Shown here in pieces: positions 10,468 through 21,511 of a stretch of 64,000 nt of DNA. The first letter of the stretch is position 1. Each line of letters opens with the position of its first letter. The DNA is taken from contig MU839835.1 of the NCBI GenBank assembly GCA_030411725.1, positions 186,001 through 250,000 on the forward strand, written 5' to 3'. The notes beneath the pieces are model-generated. The model was not told the origin of the DNA, made no database searches, and saw only the letters and a program-made list of their open reading frames with translations. This DNA comes from Echria macrotheca. Taxonomy: Eukaryota; Ascomycota; Sordariomycetes; Sordariales; Schizotheciaceae. Position numbers and translations under genes: made by a program.

Positions 10468-11223
10468 TACCTTTTTAATGAGAATACGTTTTGGAGACAC
10501 TATCTTTCTGCATGTGGTGCAATGACGCGGATACATCAGCTGAAAGTGTTTCACCAGTTTGGACTTGAATCGAGATTCTGAAGAACGAGGTCCCATCAAT
10601 TCAAGTCCCTCATGCAGGTAACGTCAGTCTTTCCAACTAGAGTGCAGTGTCGTCGCTAGCTAAGTCTCTGCCAGCTGAGCAGCCAAAGATCAATTCAAAC
10701 ATATATGTTTTCATCGAAAGGACGAATCGGATATCTAAACCATAGTAAGGACTTATCCCCTCCTCACTGGATCAATTGTTACTGGCGCGGTCTGATCGGA
10801 ATGTGAAATCCCAAGATGAGTCACTTCAAGCAGTGAGTTGAGCTGATCGAGCACATCCGACAGCTTGCATGAGAGCTGCTTGACGTGATGGTGTGTGGCT
10901 GGCTTCGTCAAGTCTTGGCTCGCCAGTCAGTCAACACAGTCTTGTCTTGGCACATCTCTCGCTCTTGTTCACTGCATTGGGACACAAGGCTGCCAATCCC
11001 AATTCTCAGAATGCAAGCAGAAAGTGACGCCACATCATGCAGGCCGCTGGGCTGGGTGTGCGTGATAAGGTATCGGTAAGATGGTATGGCAGTCTTTGTT
11101 TCCTGTGGTGTTGAGCTCCATTGATACTTATACCCTTCCAACCTGCCTTCCCCTGCTAAACCGACCCGGATTCTAGAAGCATTTCCCCAGACCAGCCTGT
11201 TCCCAGCCTTAAAATACCAAATC
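10468..11223. other. Intergenic, nothing recognised
   Basis: Holds the 3' end of one membrane protein gene and the promoter of the next. No credible frame or repeat was found. Confidence 0.5.
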
Positions 11224-12865
11224 ATGAGCGTACTGTGGCTGTTCCTCCCATCGTCATGGGATCTCGGAAACGTCAGAGCCATCCTCGCGCTGCTCATCAA
11301 CTTCCTCAGCGTCATCGGCGTCTGGGTAGTAGCCTACTCAGCCTGGAAAGTCGCCGCCCTCAAGACCGTCCGCCGCCATAAACCATCAACCAGACTGCTC
11401 TCCCTTTACTCTCCTACCGGCCTCGGCGACGTGTTGGACATTGTGCCCCTGCTCCGGCCCAACATGGGCGTCGCACTCCTAGCACAGATTCTGGTCCCGG
11501 CCTTCCTGATCGCCGTCTTATCGGGAGTCGCCATTGCCTCGGCCGTCATCGCGCGGTACTCGACCCGTCTGGGCCTAAACATCCAGCAGACGCCCGTATC
11601 CGGGATCCTAGCCAACAACAACCACAGCGGCATCGGCAACGCGCTGGTAAAATGGAACGCGACAATCGACCGGTTCAACTCAGCCGGGTTTCCGCTCAAC
11701 CAGCTTGCCGATTTCCTTCCCGATACGCGTGTGGACTGGCGATACGCAGAGTCCGAGTGGAACTCATCATGGACGGCGTCCTGTAAATGGACCGACCGCA
11801 CACCCGTCACGCTCTACGCAACAGGCAACACGAGCAACACCGGCCACCTCTTTTCTGAGATTCAGGGACTCCGAGAAATTTTTCCGCCTGAAATTTTGGT
11901 TGAAGGCTACACGGAGCGGTACATCGCCGTCGGCCCGTTCTACAACGACATCATCCTCGACAATTTGATTTTTGTCTCTATCCAGACGGACCCGGACAAG
12001 GCCTACGACGAGACCACACAGCAGCGGTCGAACTACCTGCCCTTCCACTTCACCGTCGCTGCGGTGCACGTCAAAGACGCGCCGGCCAATTTCTCCCAGG
12101 GCAGCGGTGCCAGCTGGGGAACGGGCCCGATCGGGGGGGCGTGGTATACCATGGCCTCCTGCGATCTGGAGCGGGTGGCGTCTCGGACGCCGGACAAGCT
12201 CGTAGGTGTCTACCTACCGTTCTATCGGCACGAGTAGCTAACCAATTCCAAAATAGGACGAAGAAACAGAAATCCACATCGCCTACCCCTGGGCCTGGGA
12301 CTACGCGACCACCAACATCGCCTTTGGCACCTTTTACGAGGCCGCGCTGACAGAACAGTCGTTCAATGGCCAGCCCGTCTATCACCCGTCCGGCCCGGAC
12401 CTGTTCCGTTTCTATCAGGCCTACCTGGCCACCAAGGACACGCAGAATCTGGCGAGGGTGGATCGCGTGCTGAGCGTCGCCGTGCCGACTTCCGAGCTGT
12501 CGGTGCCCATGCTTGTTGTGTTTTTGGTATATCTGCTAGCACTAGCCGGCGTTGCGTTCTGGTTTGTTGTCGTGACGAGGTTGCCGGGGGGGTCGGTTGT
12601 GCCGCGGACCAAGGTGGATTGGATGGCGCAGTTAGTGGCGGGTGAGAGGTCTTTGGGTGGGGATGAACTCGGAGGGAGAGCAAGAGGCCGGGGAGGGTTG
12701 TGGTCTGCCCTGCGCAGGGCGAGGTTTGTGACTGTTGAGTCGCCGGGGGGTGGTGTGTACGGGACTGTTAGGATGGGGTCGGGGGGGTCGGGGGGGACGT
12801 TTCGCGTTGAGGAGCATGGTGGGAATCAGAAGCGGGCTGAGGTGGTGGAAGTTCGTGACATGTGA
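11224..12865 (+). CDS. Multi-pass membrane protein of unknown function
   Basis: Two exons are inferred, 11224-12201 and 12257-12865, encoding 528 residues. The 55-bp intron starts GTAGGT, contains GCTAACC and ends AATAG. Without splicing the frame ends after 337 residues. Hydrophobic segments lie near 17-42 and 80-110, and a third near 410-433. Between them is a long soluble, probably extracellular domain (about 115-405) with several N-glycosylation sequons (NHS, NAT, NSS, NTS, NFS) and many Trp and Tyr. The C-terminal tail is basic and Gly-rich. This topology recurs in large, poorly studied fungal membrane protein families. No enzymatic motif was seen. The 3' exon is strikingly G-rich on the coding strand compared with the C-rich 5' exon. 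Confidence 0.75.
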
Positions 12866-13555
12866 AGCTGTAGGTTTGCGAAGGTGGAATCTAAAGATAT
12901 GTTCATGGTCAAACATTGGTGGGTTCTCTCTTCTTTGGGGGCAAATGTAACCATGACCACGGAGCTAGTCCCCAGCTTCCCCATGGGGAGGAGTTCCTCA
13001 TCATCTGTGGTTCATCGCTATCTTTCATCTTTCCTGGTTTGCTGTCCCGTCCCGGCATCTCGCAGCATGCAACTCCTTCAGTAAACACTCCACAAAATGC
13101 TTCCCGAGGGGGCACAGAATCGGACTAGAGCCCTTGAATGCAACATATTGACTTATAGCCCCCAGACGTGCGACCTGATCTTACGTAATTCACCGCATAG
13201 GGTTGAGCTCCAGAGTCCGAGATGCAGTGTCAATGTCGTAGTCCCGCAGATCTATACCTAGCTGTATGTAGGTAAGCACTAGCAGGCAGCAACGCTCGCT
13301 TCAATAGAGTCGTTCCGTTGTGTCTTGGTACTATTCTCTCCACATCATTGGCGGGTAGCTCGCAATTGACGAGTCCGATTGTAGCACATCCTCCCTGACC
13401 AGGCCGTCCCACGTAGCACATTTTGTCTGAAAGGAGAAAAAAGTAATGTAACTAGACGCTCGCTTGCTAATTATACGACGAGCTTCATCGAAAGAAGGGA
13501 AAGTAGGAAAACTGCCCGGTCCTTCGGTAACCCCGTCCAAGCACAATCTCAGGTG
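12866..13555. other. Intergenic, nothing recognised
   Basis: No supported coding frame. Probably the promoter region of the following small secreted protein. Confidence 0.5.
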
Positions 13556-13563
13556 TATATAAA
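13556..13563 (+). promoter_or_regulatory. TATA box of small secreted protein
   Basis: TATATAAA lies 106 bp upstream of the ATG at 13669. It is followed by a CT-rich then A-rich leader (CTCTCTCTTCCTC... AAAAAAAACA-ATG), typical of strongly expressed fungal genes. Confidence 0.6.
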
Positions 13564-13668
13564 CCATCTCTCTCTTCCTCTGCCAACTCAATCCTCATTC
13601 TCCAGCCACTTCCTAGACATATCACCCACCTCTATTAAACGACAGATACGCAAAGACGAAAAAAAACA

Positions 13669-14135
13669 ATGAAGCTCCCTTCCTTCGCCACCGCCATCAT
13701 GATAGCCCTCTTGGGAACAGGGTACCTACCCCCCTCCCCCTTCCACTCCTCCCCCATCGCCTATACACATCTACCTAGATGCCAGACAGACCCCATCTAA
13801 CAATCCACCAGCGCCGTAGCCCAATTCTGCAACTGCCGAGACGGAGGAAACGTCGACGTCCAGCGTTCCGAATTCTGCTGTCTCTGGTCGCCCGGCGACT
13901 GGTCCGGCGGTGCTGCCGTCGTACGTTTTTTTCTTTTTTTTCTTTTTTTTCTTTTTTTTCTTTTTTTTCCCCGCGCGCCGCCCTGTTCTGTTGTGTCACA
14001 CAGTCTCTTTCCAGTCCTTTGACCGGGATGAATACTCACACAACGTCTTAGTGTCTCTTGTCTCAGGATAAGCTTTTCCGTATGGTTACTTGCTGCCAGG
14101 AGGTTGGGCGGGCTGTCAACTGTCAGGATTCTTAG
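13669..14135 (+). CDS. Small secreted cysteine-rich protein
   Basis: Three short exons are inferred, 13669-13721, 13812-13920 and 14067-14135, encoding 76 residues. The signal peptide is MKLPSFATAIMIALLGTGAV, with likely cleavage before AQFCNC. The mature part has seven cysteines arranged FCNC, FCC, TCC and NC, plus Trp and Gly between them. This is the pattern of fungal small secreted cysteine-rich proteins, many of which are effectors or antimicrobial peptides. Splice support comes from GTACCT/CCACCAG with a TCTAAC branch, and GTACGT/TCTCAG. Frame is kept at both junctions, and all three exons are Cys-bearing or signal-bearing. The gene is too fragmented to show as one long open frame. Intron 2 is long (146 bp) and contains a T8C-type pyrimidine repeat. 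An odd cysteine number suggests either dimerisation or a slightly wrong exon edge. Role in interaction with a host or competitor is inference. Confidence 0.65.
13924..13971 (+). repeat. (T8C)n pyrimidine microsatellite in an intron
   Basis: About five units of seven or eight T followed by C lie inside intron 2 of the small secreted protein, directly after the GTACG donor. Confidence 0.85.
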
Positions 14136-14362
14136 AGTTGGGAATTTTTATGAGAAGGTAGTTATCAAGGAGATGGCGGCTTGTCATGATTGCGAGATTT
14201 ATTACAGGAAGAATACGAGTCGTCAAAGTCCGCGCTGAGTCGCCGAACGAAGCGACTGTCGCAGACGACTGGGTTCCTCTGAAGGGCAAAAAGAAACAAA
14301 AAAAAAGACTTACCTATTAATTCTGCAATCTCTCCAGGCCTCATATAGTAGTTAGTATCTTG

Positions 14363-14564
14363 AAGGCCCCGGGCACAAACGTAGGTGAGTACGTTCATGT
14401 GCGTGACATGTAACCCGGCATTACTTGCGCCTCCCTTGCGAATCGAACCCAAGACCTCCTTAAAGGCCCCGGGCACAGACGTAGGTGAGTACTTTCATGT
14501 TCGAGATATGTAACCCGGCATTCATTACTTGCGCCTCCCTTGCGAATCGAACCCGAGACCTCCT
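14363..14564 (-). repeat. Tandemly duplicated tRNA-like (B-box) element
   Basis: Two copies of a roughly 100-bp unit lie head to tail, 14363-14460 and 14463-14564. They are about 90% alike and differ by a 4-bp insertion (CATT) and scattered changes. On the minus strand each contains GGGTTCGATTCG preceded by AGGAGGTCT (B boxes at 14439-14450 and 14543-14554). This closely matches the pol III B box and T-arm of tRNA genes. The T-stem pairs imperfectly and I could not find a convincing A box or acceptor stem, so it is not an intact tRNA. A T9 run on the minus strand beyond the element (14300-14308) could end pol III transcription. A tRNA-derived SINE remnant or decayed tRNA duplication are both possible. 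Confidence 0.5.
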
Positions 14565-15585
14565 GCGGGCGTCGATTTCGGGAAAGCCAGGTATATTGCG
14601 TTACTGGCAGTCCCTCAACTCGGCGCCCGACGAGGGTTGGGTACGGTAAATGCCCTTATATACCACCACACCTCATTTCTAATTTAATTTTCAGGTTCAA
14701 GAGCATGTGACAGGACTTACGTGTGCCTGACCCAACGTCTTCCACCACAATAGGGTTGAATGTAGGTGTCCCACTCCCCATTTCAATGGTCTCTCGACGA
14801 GACCTTTAGGGAGGCAATGATGAACTAGTGGGTTGCATAGAAACAGATTTCGATGGCGCCGGTGGCACGAAGCCTCCAGGCTCTCATCTTACGAAGGGAG
14901 ACGAGGGCTGTATCATATCAAATGACTTGGATGATGTACTGATGCCGTGATGGTCCCAACGGTCGTCTTGTATCTTTGTCTATACACTCTCTTTGAAGAA
15001 CTCGAACTGAACTGTACGGTTGGCTTGTTTAGGATAGAGCACATCATTATTAGCGAGAGCCCTCTAGGTTATAATACACCAGCAGTGAGATGGGGACAAT
15101 ACATGAGGATTTCAAAAGTTGTAACCGTTGAGATCTCTGCTTGACAATTTGACAGGTGCAATATGTCAACCAGATATTATTTCGCAGTTCAAACATGGAT
15201 CGACCTGTCAAGACGGTTGCTGCGGGAAAGAATATATACCTACCTAGTATACAGGGGAGCGACCTAACCTGGTGATGAAACGATTCGCAATATCCGAGGC
15301 TTATCACCTTCTCCCAATCCCTAAAACCACCTCGCCATGACTTCTAAAAGGGGGATATATATACGTACCCCTATCAGATGCCCACGACATGGACGGAAGA
15401 CTTCACGGGCATTATTTCAATTCAAGGTGCTCTCAAAGAGCCAGCATTGTCGTACCCATATATAGACGAGAGCGTCAGAGCGATTGTCTGACGCGGGTGT
15501 CGCTTAGTCCAGCTGGCATTGTAGAATATATACAGAACCATCAAATGCCTTGGACCCAAACTCCAATCCGCCACCGCTAGTGAAG
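14565..15585. other. Intergenic, nothing recognised
   Basis: AT-richer than the surrounding genes. Only short frames without supporting features. Confidence 0.5.
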
Positions 15586-16482
15586 CTAATGCCATATCAT
15601 ATCGCAAATCCAAATTCCAACGCTGTAAGCCAAAAGAAATCCAATGCCTTCCTTGGAAGGATGTCGACCGTCGATGTTCGTTAGGATCATAGGCTCATTA
15701 AGAATCCTGGGTATCGGGTCGTAGAAATCATGAGAAGCCGGCGCAGACGCTTGTATTTCTTTTTTCTTTTGGGGGGGTTTTCTTGGGTTTGTCGTATCGT
15801 TGACGTGGGAAACGCGCAGAGTTCGTTCCAGACGCGTGGCGTATAATGGTTGCACTTGACGAAAAGACACTCGAGGACGTATGTAGACGGGTGTATAGAT
15901 GCATAGTGTCGCCGACGGAGCGAAAAGGACTTGACTGAGAGTGGAAGCGAGACGTATAATATATGGTCTCTTCTGACGGGAAGTCTCGGATGGTGAAGAC
16001 GCAGACGTGTGATATCGTGGATGGTGACGAGGATGGACAGAACCTGCTGATGGTGATGATGGGGTTGATGGGGCTTCGCTGGGGGTGTTTGTGCTCGCTT
16101 GTTGGAAAGGAGGATTCGTGACATCGTATTCATGCCTCGCGATGATTCGAGGTTTAAGACGCCGGTGCTTGTGACTCGGCGGTTGGATCGGATGTGAGTG
16201 TGTGTGTCTCTTCGTGGGTATCCACAGGTGATGTGGATAATGGGGCCCGTCAGTCTCGGCCTGGGGATGAGGATGTGGATGGGGATGGGGAGAATGATGA
16301 ATCCCCGTGTCCGCTGATGCAGAGGGCGAAAGCGTAGATGTTGAGTGGCTTCGATGGAGGTGGTAAAGTGGCGAGGGTCGAGTGGACGGGCTGGCTTCGA
16401 GCAGGTAAATTATGAACCGGGGCGTCCCGGTCCTTTGCAACTCAATACCTGATGTAGGTAGGGCAGCCAATATTCGGGCCAA
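15586..16482 (-). CDS. Long low-complexity open frame, doubtful gene
   Basis: The frame has 298 codons from the ATG at 16482. The product is rich in Ser, Thr, Pro, His and Arg, with a His-Pro run near residues 64-73, and it has no recognisable domain, signal peptide or splice support. A second overlapping frame of 148 codons exists on the same strand, which weakens the case. It begins 12 bp beyond the stop of the acidic-repeat frame just upstream, so it may be part of that transcript's 3' UTR. I list it only because of its length. Confidence 0.2.
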   Translation of the reverse strand: MARILAALPTSGIELQRTGTPRFIIYLLEASPSTRPSPLYHLHRSHSTSTLSPSASADTGIHHSPHPHPHPHPQAETDGPHYPHHLWIPTKRHTHSHPIQPPSHKHRRLKPRIIARHEYDVTNPPFQQASTNTPSEAPSTPSSPSAGSVHPRHHPRYHTSASSPSETSRQKRPYIIRLASTLSQVLFAPSATLCIYTPVYIRPRVSFRQVQPLYATRLERTLRVSHVNDTTNPRKPPQKKKEIQASAPASHDFYDPIPRILNEPMILTNIDGRHPSKEGIGFLLAYSVGIWICDMIWH

Positions 16483-16494
16483 GGTTCACGCCAT

Positions 16495-16852
16495 CTAATC
16501 TCTGGCGATATCCATATCGCCATCGACGTCCATCATCTCGACGTCGCTCTCGTCATCGATGTCCTTCATCTCGACGTCGTCGGTTCCCGTCCATGCCTGC
16601 ACACATGGGCCGGCCGGGCCGGCCACCTCCACATCCTCCATCTCGTTGGCCCCGGTCATCTCGACGCCCTCCATCATGTCGGGCTCGTCCATCTCCACAC
16701 CTTCCATCGGTGAAGCCATGGCTGTGACCGGGCTCAACGTTGGTGAAGGGTGATGCCTGCGGAATGATGAGGATGTGTGCGGTGGATGGCCGTCCGGGCT
16801 CTCGCTCGACGTTGAGGATTGTCGATGTTTTTGCTCTGCTCACGATGCTCAC
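16495..16852 (-). CDS. Short acidic repeat protein, start uncertain
   Basis: The convincing part is the 80-codon frame 16495-16737. It repeats an acidic motif built on M-E-(G/D)-V-E-(M/V): MEGVEM, MEGVEM, MEDVEV, DVEMKDID and DVEMMDVD. The codons in these units are similar, suggesting past tandem duplication. An overlapping frame begins at the ATG at 16852, about 35 bp downstream of a minus-strand TATATA (16886-16892), so the true N-terminus may lie there and join through an intron or frameshift I could not place. No domain or localisation signal was seen. It could be a small acidic nuclear or chaperone-binding peptide, or a decayed gene. Confidence 0.35.
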
Positions 16853-16892
16853 AACTTTGACCCGGTCGTTTGGTGTTTGGGGCTGATATATA

Positions 16893-18992
16893 AGCGTCGA
16901 TGGTAAGCTCTGCGAAGGATGAGACTAATGATACGGAAAGATAAGAATGAGGAAGAGGTGAGCAAAAGGGTTTAAATATGATTTCCTGAAGGGAGTTTCC
17001 CTGCGTGCTGGCTTGTGCTGAGGTCGACTGCAGATTTCTATTTTCATTGTTTATCTAGCGCTGCGGCTCGATGTCGTCCCAGTCTAGGTACCTATGTAGC
17101 CACGCCCGCCGGCGTCGATGGAGTCATGTCCACAAATCACGGCACCGTAGGCACATAGCTAGTTCTCTGCCTCCGGCGATGTAGGCATTCCCAAGATTAT
17201 CGAAGTTGGCGTCGTTCGGTAGAGGCGGTATCAAGGAATCAGCGAACCTTGCCGCGGTATCGGACTCGAGCATGTGAATTCTAGTCATCAGGCTTATCTG
17301 GCCCCTAAAGTCGTATATTTTGAGGCCCACGCTCACACATGGTGTCTACCGGTTCATACTTTCAACTTGGATGCCAGCGCGGTGATACAATCCCAACAGC
17401 GTTTTGGTGAACGGGCGGTCCTGGCGGGACCGTCCTCCAGCCCAGATGGTCCTCTAGCTCCTGACAGCTTCGAAGTCGCAGCCCAAATGATGGATCCGAA
17501 GCTACCAGTCAGTCACCTCCATGGGCTCACGTATGGTACCTTTGACCTCAAGGCTCACCGCGCAACCATCACGTAAGCATGTAAATCATCAAACTGATTG
17601 TTTGCAGTCTGCAAATTCTCCTCGGCCCCCGACCTATGGAGACAGCATCTCTACGACCTTGGTCATGGTTTCCATCATAGTGGCAATCTCTGCTTCACAT
17701 TTCTTCTGCTTGGCCTTCCCCTCGTGGATATATCGGCATCCGTTCAGATTTCGGTTTGTCTGGCCTGGAGAGGAACGATGGGTTAGCACGGCTCAAGTGT
17801 CAAAGTAGCAAAAGAGGGTCTTGAGGTTAGTTGCCATGCGCGCCCTACTGACTTGTGCATATTGCTAACGCCAGCCGGAGTAGCCTGGCATAAGGCTGGC
17901 ATAGGCTGGCTCGGTGGTGCAGTGGTGGCTGAAAAAGCCTGCCGGCGATCGAGATCTTGATCGCCAGGGAAGTGTTTGTCAGGCTGCGGATGCTCGGGTG
18001 AGTCACGCGCTAGAAGTCTCCGCGAAATTGTTGGGAGCAGAAGCTGTCCGGTGGCGTATCGACTGGTGCTTTTAGAATAGGGTTTGCGTTTGTTCGACTT
18101 TGGAACACAACAAGGCTGCGGCTTGCCTGTTCTGTGGGGTCACCACGCAATGATTGGACCGCTGATGACGAGAGAAAGCTTGGTGCTCCCCAACCACCTC
18201 GCTTCCAGTTTTTTTTTTATCGCACTAGCTTTGCGGCCGAGAGACCCTAGTAGGCATCGTCTGCCGGACCGGAGGTGTAATCATATGCCACGAGCTAGAA
18301 GAAATCACGGCCCAAAATACACCACGACAGGAACTCGATACGGACGAAGAGCATGGAAGCTTGCTTGATTGAGGTGTTGAGTATGATCCAAGTTATCTAC
18401 ATGTGGCCCTCGGAGTCTCTCACGTCCCTGAATCTAGCTCTGGTTCCGGACTGTGAAAGGTGGTGGATTGAGCACATGTGATTTTCTGAGTCGCCTGGTC
18501 TGGACTCTATTCTGTCTATTTTTGATAAGCATTCACCGGCGTCAAGCACACACCAGAACCTCCGTCTTCCAAGCCGTGCCAAAGTAATTTGGTCGACGCA
18601 AGCCCGCGTCAGTGCAATACACGCCAGCTTCAACGCCGTCGCTCCCATAAGGTTGCCACCCCAAGAAACCTGTCAGAGAACACTGCCGGTTCCCATGTGC
18701 TAGCAGTACCACCTAAGCTGATCTCTAGCAAATGGAGACCAGGGCGAGGCGGTACAGCCCTACTCAGCTATGGGTCCAAGCTAGTGGGTGGTGTCGGAAT
18801 CCGAGCACCCGTGGTGTGACAAGGTGGCTACAGGCAGGCGCAAAGGCTGTGTGAGCATGGCGATACCTCCCATTCTGGATGCTTCAACTAGGAGGTAGAA
18901 ATACAGGAAGTGGAATGGACGCTGCCCCCTCTCCCCAACAAAAAAAAAAGAGCTTTGGGTTAGGGCTTCGCCCCTATATTTGAACCGGAACC
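16893..18992. other. Gene-poor stretch, nothing recognised
   Basis: Frames are short and overlap on both strands. Around 17880-17912 a GGCTGGCATA-like sequence repeats three times. No coding or RNA gene is supported. Confidence 0.45.
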
Positions 18993-19536
18993 CTACATGT
19001 AACAGTAGTAGTTGGCAGCCCTGACACCAATTGAGACCTCATCTGAATTGGCGGGTTCGACCGTCACGCCGCAACGGTCAGATTGAATTCCAGATATCGA
19101 ACGATTGAGAATATATGAGAGCTTGTGCCATGATTCGAAGCGGAGCTCCTCCCGAAACGAGGTTGCTAGCGGAAGTGGGTGCGGGTGTTTGAATTCAAAT
19201 GGGATGCAGTGAATACTTGTAACATGGCTGAGGGTGTAGGATTCGGAAAGAAGTAAAATGCCAGGACCATGGTCCAGGCCGCAAGAGCTGCACATACCAA
19301 TCACTGGCCCGTGGGGGACCGATTCAGACTGAGATGCTGAGGAGTTACAAGAGAAGAAATGTTCTAGGGTGTGAACTGATCCATATACTATCTCGCTGGT
19401 GGTGAAGGTGAAGGAGGCCGGCAAAAGCACAGGATGGAAGACATGGTGGGTGGAACATGCAAATGATGCAAATGTTGATCCGTGAGAACTCAGTCGCGGA
19501 TATGGAGGTGGAGAGTAAAATGCACACGCAACTGAC

Positions 19537-19805
19537 TTGAAAGAACCGGTAGTTAGTAATCACATTCAAGCCAGAGTCTAGGGAAACTAAACTGGTGTAG
19601 ACATTGAGACACATAGCAACCGGACCAGATGCATATTCAGCGATAGCGGAGCACGACATCATAGGAACGGTGATGACGGCCATGAAGGATGCCCCATTCT
19701 GTTTGACTAGGGAACTGATCAGTTTGAAATAGCTTCAAACTGCGATTCTGACTCACTTTGATTGATCATTGTCTCAGTGATGGCATCATCAAATGAGTTG
19801 TCAGA
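19537..19805 (-). CDS. Fragment of a multi-exon gene, family unknown
   Basis: Two exons can be argued on the minus strand, 19805-19757 (49 nt) and 19706-19537. They are joined across a 50-bp intron with a perfect GTGAGT donor, a CTGAT branch and a CTAG acceptor. The joined frame reads ...FDDAITETMINQIKQNGASF then MAVITVPMMSCSAIAEYASG and continues to a good donor (CAA-GTCAGT). An acceptor GGTTCAG directly precedes the first exon, implying at least one upstream exon. Downstream, minus-strand frames continue to 18993 with another GTATGT...CTCAG intron, but I could not settle the C-terminal exons. The protein is polar with spaced cysteines and resembles no family I can name. It may be intact with several small introns, or a degraded gene. 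Confidence 0.35.
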
Positions 19806-21511
19806 CTGAACCGAGAGGCTTGATCAGCAACCGGTTCATCTTTAGGATTCGCAGTGGCGAAACGATGTTCATCGTGCTTCATAGGAGGTCATGAGGTTAT
19901 AGTGACCGTCCTGCTCGAATCTCATGGCGATCATTGAACGCTCACACCTCGGCAACGACAGGAGGGCTCACATAGAATCATCTCAGTCATGATCCTGGGT
20001 CCAGGCCCAGATCGTGCTGGCATATAACCACAGTTGGGGCTCTAAGGTGCTGACATTAGAATTCTGGCAATCCTTTTGGAAGGCTGGTCGATTGGGTGTG
20101 GTCCTGCGACCCAGCCGTCATAATCTCCGCGTTGCGACCCGGTGTCCACATGGCACATGTGCGCCTGTAGCCGGCATGTCTTATACTCTCCTGTAACCAG
20201 TTGTGACCATGGCTGGGATAAGCGGATTGCCAAACCAACTGAATGCTGAGCGGTGCTGTGCTGTGAAGACCATCCAGTCCTGCCCGCAGCCCCTAAAATG
20301 GTGAAGGGAACTTGGTTCGATGACTGCATTTTGAGATCAAAAGACTTTCACTTGAGCTGCCGCGACGAGTCCAAATGTTTGCTGCTAGGCGCGCTCAGGC
20401 CACGAAAGTAGTAAAAAGATAGTGGTGTTGGGATTTGCTGATTGAAATCGAAGTGCCACATATGCCTGGGGGCTAGACCAGAGGTTTTGTGGCCTGCATT
20501 CCCAGTCCGAGAGAACACGGCGGGAGGAGAGATTTGATGAGCTGATGGAAATTGGCCAAGGTCTATCGCGGCGCGCTTGATGATGGCATTGGCAGGTTAG
20601 CAAGAACGGAAGGAGCGATGAAGCAAACTCGACCAGGGCCTCAGGCAAGAGGTCTTCTCCCGCCATGGCCAGCCACCAGCATCGTCACTCGTCGTCCCAT
20701 CATAGTTTCTGATTTCAAAGGTGAACTCATACATCTAGTTGCAGGTCTAGGAATGCTGGCAGAGCAGATAGATCGATGCTCTACTTGGTGCGCTGCGAGA
20801 TAGCATCTCCAATCAATCACGACCCAGCTCGTGTCATCCCCTTGGGACGCGCCTTTCTCATGTGTCTTCGCCGGTAACCTAGATCCACTAGCGAACAGTG
20901 TTTGAAATTTCAGTGTGGTTCAATACTCATTTCCCCGTGCTGCTGCCCTTGCCGGCCAAATGTCCGGCCCTGATGCGGAGAGTGGGGGGCCAAGGCCGGC
21001 CCCGAAAGGTCGGCCCGAGAGCCCGAAAAGACCGAGCTGACGGAGAGCTCCGTGCTTGCCGTACCTCGCCCAAAACCATGAGGCATTCGGCGAGTCAAAC
21101 GCGGCATGGACTACACCGTGACCGAAAAATTCTAGCCCAGTTCAACGTGGTAGCTCAAACCAGCCACCCCGAACAAAACAACCTGTCCGGGCTTCGCGTC
21201 AGTAAACCCCGAGATGTGGATCGCGTCGCGGGGTTTCGAGCCGCGGTCATTCCCGCGACGGTGGAATCAATCCACATCGCCGCTGAAAGGCCCATGGGAG
21301 GCGAAAGAGAGCCACCACGCGCGACTTCTTTTCCGACCGTCAATCCCCAGTGGATGATGCCCCAGCCAATCCACGTGCGAACACCCCGCACTTGACGACG
21401 CGCCAGTGGCCAGATGGGAATGGCTTTGCCCCGATGTCGCGCAGGCCTGATGTCGCGACATAAAGCTGACGGCTCCCACGTCCCTGCTGACAACCAACAC
21501 ACACCGGAACC
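19806..21511. other. Intergenic, nothing recognised
   Basis: May contain 5' exons of the minus-strand fragment (to about 19920) and the promoter of the epimerase gene. Remaining frames are unconvincing. Confidence 0.4.

Noticed and set aside
13924..13971. T-rich run as a pol III terminator or a poly-A tail of a retroelement.
   Set aside because: It lies within an intron of the small secreted protein directly after a donor site, with no element structure around it.
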